A stretch of 64,000 bases of DNA from Ruegeria lacuscaerulensis ITI-1157 (GTDB lineage: Bacteria > Pseudomonadota > Alphaproteobacteria > Rhodobacterales > Rhodobacteraceae), in the NCBI GenBank assembly GCA_000161775.1, contig GG704596.1, positions 3,022,115 through 3,086,114 on the forward strand, read 5' to 3'. The notes under the pieces were generated by a model. The model did no database searches. It was not told where the DNA came from and saw nothing but the letters and a program-made list of their open reading frames with translations. This document shows, piece after piece, positions 60,955 to 64,000 of the stretch (its first letter is position 1; each line of letters begins with the position of its first letter). Position numbers and translations under genes: made by a program.

Positions 60955-61012
60955 ACTATAGGCGAGCCGCTAGGGTTTGGGTAGTCGGAAATTTCCACCG
61001 CTAGATAATGTG

Positions 61013-61426
61013 TCACGCGAAGTGGGCTGCCACCCTTCGAATGTGCGGTGCGCTGCGGTGTTCGAAAAGGTACACGCCCTGCCATGTGCCCAAGGCCGGT
61101 TGCCCCCGACGAACGGGAACAGACAGGCTTACGGGCATCATTGCCGCCTTGATGTGGGCCGGCATGTCGTCGGGGCCCTCGTAGACATGGCGAAGATAGG
61201 ACATGGACGGATCATCCGATGGGGGAACCAGGCGCGAGAAAAACGCTTGAAGATCCGTCTGCACCTCGGGGTCAGCGTTTTCCTGGATCAGCAAGGAACA
61301 GGACGTGTGGCGGACGAACAGTGTCAGCAGCCCGTCCGCGTCGGTCGCCCGCAACCATCCCCGGACCTCGCCTGTGAACTCATAGAGACCCTGCCCCCGG
61401 GTCTGAATCGTGAACTCGGTCTGCAT
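61013..61426 (-). CDS. YjbQ family protein (secondary thiamine-phosphate synthase type)
   Basis: 137 residues from the ATG at 61426. Family motifs are [60 protein letters not shown]; the His and Glu residues in these blocks line the YjbQ active site. Some members have weak thiamine-phosphate synthase activity but the physiological role is unclear. The longer frame to 61999 is out of family. Eleven bases downstream of the small exported protein gene, so the two may be co-transcribed. Confidence 0.9.
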   Translation of the reverse strand: MQTEFTIQTRGQGLYEFTGEVRGWLRATDADGLLTLFVRHTSCSLLIQENADPEVQTDLQAFFSRLVPPSDDPSMSYLRHVYEGPDDMPAHIKAAMMPVSLSVPVRRGQPALGTWQGVYLFEHRSAPHIRRVAAHFA

Positions 61427-61437
61427 TGCGTTTGGCT

Positions 61438-61839
61438 TCACCTTGCGAAGGGGCGCACGTTGCATCGGGCGTTGGCGCCCTGCACGGACATACTGTAGCC
61501 GGGTTGGAACCCCGAAGTCACAAAGCTGTTTTGCTGCGGAACGCCGTCGGCAGGGGGCTTGATCGAAAACTGCACGGCCGTTCTGCGCCCGGTCGTCACA
61601 CTGGGGCCATAGCCCCGCAGAACATAGATGGGTTGTTGCCAGCCCGCCCCCAAGGTGCGCCGCGCAAAATCGGCGGCTGCGCACCAATAGCCATCGACAT
61701 CCTGGCGAGTACGCGGAATGACCTCGAAATCGGTGCTGTTGATCGGCTCGGTCCGGTATCCGTTCGGAGCCGCCGATACCGCCACCGGCAACACTGTTCC
61801 CGCCAGGGCCATCGACATGCAAAATAGAATTCGCTTCAT
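61438..61839 (-). CDS. Small exported protein, about 133 aa
   Basis: Start MKRILFCMSMALAGTVLPVA at 61839 gives a clear signal peptide cleaved after VSAA. The mature part (STDFEVIPRTRQDVDGYWCA, AADFARRTLGAGWQQPIYVL, ending NARCNVRPFAR) has two Cys that could form one disulfide. It resembles short hypothetical periplasmic proteins of roseobacters. Function unknown. AAAGG is about 8 nt upstream of the ATG. Confidence 0.75.
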   Translation of the reverse strand: MKRILFCMSMALAGTVLPVAVSAAPNGYRTEPINSTDFEVIPRTRQDVDGYWCAAADFARRTLGAGWQQPIYVLRGYGPSVTTGRRTAVQFSIKPPADGVPQQNSFVTSGFQPGYSMSVQGANARCNVRPFAR

Positions 61840-62267
61840 GGTGGAGACCTTTCCTGCTGCTGTGCACAACATATCCTAGTTCAACGTCAAGCCCAGCCCA
61901 CAGAGGATCACGATCAATTCGGCCGCCGGGCCTGCAGTCGGCAGCTTCGGGTCGCGGTCTGTCTGACCCGGCCCGCGCTTCACCGCAGCCCATGCCCACC
62001 AGAAAGGAGCGGTGTGCCGGGGAGCCACAGTATTCGTGGTGATCCTACCTGGCTCTGTCCTTTCCCCAAAGACGCGACCTGGCACGTCTTGAGTAGTCGT
62101 CAATTCCCTCTGCGGTTTCATGCGTTCTGCTGCCAACTTTTTGTGACCGGTCGCCAAAATCCCTCCCAAACATCGCAAGAACCCAAGGGAAAAGCCGATC
62201 CGCAAGAAGCTGGAAAACGAACGAAAGCCCGAGCATACTCGGGGAGGCTGACGAAACCGAGGCGCGC
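61840..62267. other. 428-bp intergenic region
   Basis: Divergent promoters for the small exported protein and the AraC regulator are expected here. A minus-strand open stretch at about 61876-62016 encodes FWWAWAAVKRGPGQTDRDPK and ends LIVILCGLGLTLN; it has coding-like third positions but no in-frame ATG or clear ribosome binding site. I see no RNA gene or repeat. Confidence 0.4.
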
Positions 62268-63287
62268 ATGGATGTAGACATAGCCAGAATTCAGGTGATG
62301 GCCTCGGCCCTGAAGCAGCAGACCGAAGCGCCTCAGGACGTCGCGCGCGTTTTCAGGCTCAGCGCAATTCGCCCGAGTGAAATCGCCCCGCCGGCGGAGA
62401 CGTGCAACGCTCATGTCGAGGCGCGGTTCATTCGGAATGCCTGCGACGTCCTGGGAGACATCACTTTCGCCGCCAGAACAGGGTTGCAGGTCACGTCAGC
62501 TTCTACGCTGACCGCGTATATCAGCAAGTACTCCCGCGACTTGGGCCAGGTGATGGAGAATACGACCCGGTTTCACCGATTCATTGATCCGGCCCTGGCG
62601 TTTCGGATGCGCATTTCGGGAAATTTTGCGTCACTTGAGGCGGATTGGAAGGATGCAAGCTTCTCGCGCTATCACAGGCGTACGGAATTCCTGCTGTTCG
62701 CCGCAGTGGCACGGATGCGGAACCTGACGGCCACGAGGCTTTGCCCGATCGAGATCAGGTTCCAGCACCCTGCCGGCCATCACGAGAGGGCGTTCAACCA
62801 GGTTGGCGGATTTCCGGTGGTTTTCAACGCCGAGAAGCTGGAGATCGTGTTGCCGCTGCCCGCGCTTGACACACCCGTTCCGACCTATGACCCGCGCTTG
62901 CGCGAGCACCTTTTGGAATATGGCGAACGGCTGCTGGCGGAGCATGTTGAGGCAAGACAATCACTGCGCAGCAAGATCGAGGGATTGATAACCCGCTCGC
63001 TGCCCGGGTCCATCCTCCGCGCCGAAGATGCCGCCCGTGAACTGAACATGAGCCCCCGCACCATGGCCCGCCGCCTGGGCGCCGAAGGCTGCAGCTTTCG
63101 TGAGATCGTCGATGACCTGCGCTGCGATCTGGCCCAAACATTTCTGCGCGACGGGATGACGCTGGCCGAAACTTCGTTTGCGCTTGGCTACGCCGATCAG
63201 GCCGCGTTTTCGACGGCTTTCAAACGATGGACCGGCCAGGCGCCCGGCGGCTTCAGAACCAGGATCGATCGCCAGGCCTCCAAGTAA
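62268..63287 (+). CDS. AraC family transcriptional regulator (OruR/ArgR-like N-domain)
   Basis: 339 residues with GAGG upstream of the ATG. The N-terminal domain has the block DVLGDITFAARTGLQVTSAS and SKYSRDLGQVMENTTRFHRF, as in the arabinose-binding-like N-domain of OruR-type regulators. The C-terminal HTH covers about 250-335: RAEDAARELNMSPRTMARRL and ETSFALGYADQAAFSTAFKR, then WTGQAPGGFR. It stands alone; the target and effector are not evident from the neighbours. Confidence 0.87.
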   Translation: MDVDIARIQVMASALKQQTEAPQDVARVFRLSAIRPSEIAPPAETCNAHVEARFIRNACDVLGDITFAARTGLQVTSASTLTAYISKYSRDLGQVMENTTRFHRFIDPALAFRMRISGNFASLEADWKDASFSRYHRRTEFLLFAAVARMRNLTATRLCPIEIRFQHPAGHHERAFNQVGGFPVVFNAEKLEIVLPLPALDTPVPTYDPRLREHLLEYGERLLAEHVEARQSLRSKIEGLITRSLPGSILRAEDAARELNMSPRTMARRLGAEGCSFREIVDDLRCDLAQTFLRDGMTLAETSFALGYADQAAFSTAFKRWTGQAPGGFRTRIDRQASK

Positions 63288-63457
63288 CATGGCTGCCGGA
63301 CGGGAAGTGGCCGAGGGTCATCGGCGTTGCCACCTCGCCCCGGCCTGTCCCATGAGTGGACACCAATGATATGGCGCCCCCTGCCAAAAACGGCTTGTGA
63401 TTTCATGCCAATTTGATGTTTCGTTCGGACGTCGTGATACCCGCCTTGCACAAACAG

Positions 63458-63488
63458 AAAAAGGCGCCTCGGAGAAGGCGCCTTTTTT
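63458..63488. terminator. Terminator beyond rpoD
   Basis: AAAAAGGCGCC / GGCGCCTTTTTT stem with an 8-nt loop, suited to termination on both strands. It lies 6 bases past the rpoD stop. Confidence 0.85.
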
Positions 63489-63493
63489 GAGGT

Positions 63494-64000
<507 letters not shown>

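Overview
The window reads as a chromosomal segment of an alphaproteobacterium of the order Rhodobacterales, most likely the marine roseobacter group (Ruegeria-like). Support comes from the high GC and strong GC3 bias, the RpoH/RpoD, CarD, MmcB and DksA-like repertoire, a tRNA-His that lacks the extra 5' G (a known alphaproteobacterial anomaly), an alphaproteobacterial SOS box (GAAC-N7-GAAC), and the gene order nrdR-ribD / ribE-ribB-ribH-nusB. Genes are tightly packed, with many ATGA and TGATG overlaps. This is pattern recognition only; no database was searched.

Region by region. 1-3598: end of a cytochrome c gene, a tiny membrane peptide, a helix-turn-helix regulator with a periplasmic-binding-protein-like sensor domain, and a tungstate-type ABC transporter (tupBCA). 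3571-14009: a complete reductive pyrimidine catabolic locus: dihydropyrimidine dehydrogenase (preT/preA), dihydropyrimidinase (hydA), an N-carbamoyl-beta-alanine amidohydrolase, a RutR-type regulator, and an NMT1/ThiY-type ABC importer carrying a GNAT gene inside its operon. A perfect RutR palindrome lies in the regulator/catabolic intergenic region and degenerate copies lie upstream of preT. 14107-25707: mixed metabolism (ChrR-like cupin, putative glycosyltransferase, metY, SIMPL protein, an odd secretion-like fusion protein, hpd with its Lrp regulator, a CPA2 antiporter, cobT). 25787-28422: cobS, an IS630 element inserted exactly in the overlapping stop codons of cobS and a K+ channel gene, and that channel.

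28391-41952: housekeeping and stress genes (carD, fdxA, an S4 protein, a SUV3-like helicase, a TPR protein, an SCP2 protein with a lipase-like hydrolase, an M3 peptidase, a DksA-like zinc finger protein, an oxidoreductase, a broken M19 dipeptidase, rpoH behind a textbook sigma-32 promoter, and an RluA-type pseudouridine synthase that shares a CATG start with a divergent gene). 41959-51342: a surface-glycan-flavoured block (sulfotransferase, two related family 2 glycosyltransferases, a fucosyltransferase-like TPR protein, a hydrolase, and a methyltransferase/PIG-L deacetylase fusion), interrupted by tRNA-His, a decayed GNAT gene and mmcB with its LexA box. 51427-60893: riboflavin genes and nusB, with three capsule export genes (kpsS, a Wza/KpsD-like lipoprotein, kpsC) lying in opposite orientation between ribE and ribD-nrdR. 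61013-64000: a YjbQ protein, a small exported protein, an AraC regulator and the 3' end of rpoD.

The best candidates for something undescribed are the pyrimidine transporter operon with its embedded acetyltransferase, the glycan block with the methyltransferase/deacetylase fusion, and the GspL/PilM-to-PilP-like fusion protein. I see no CRISPR array, integrase, toxin-antitoxin pair or obvious phage defence system.
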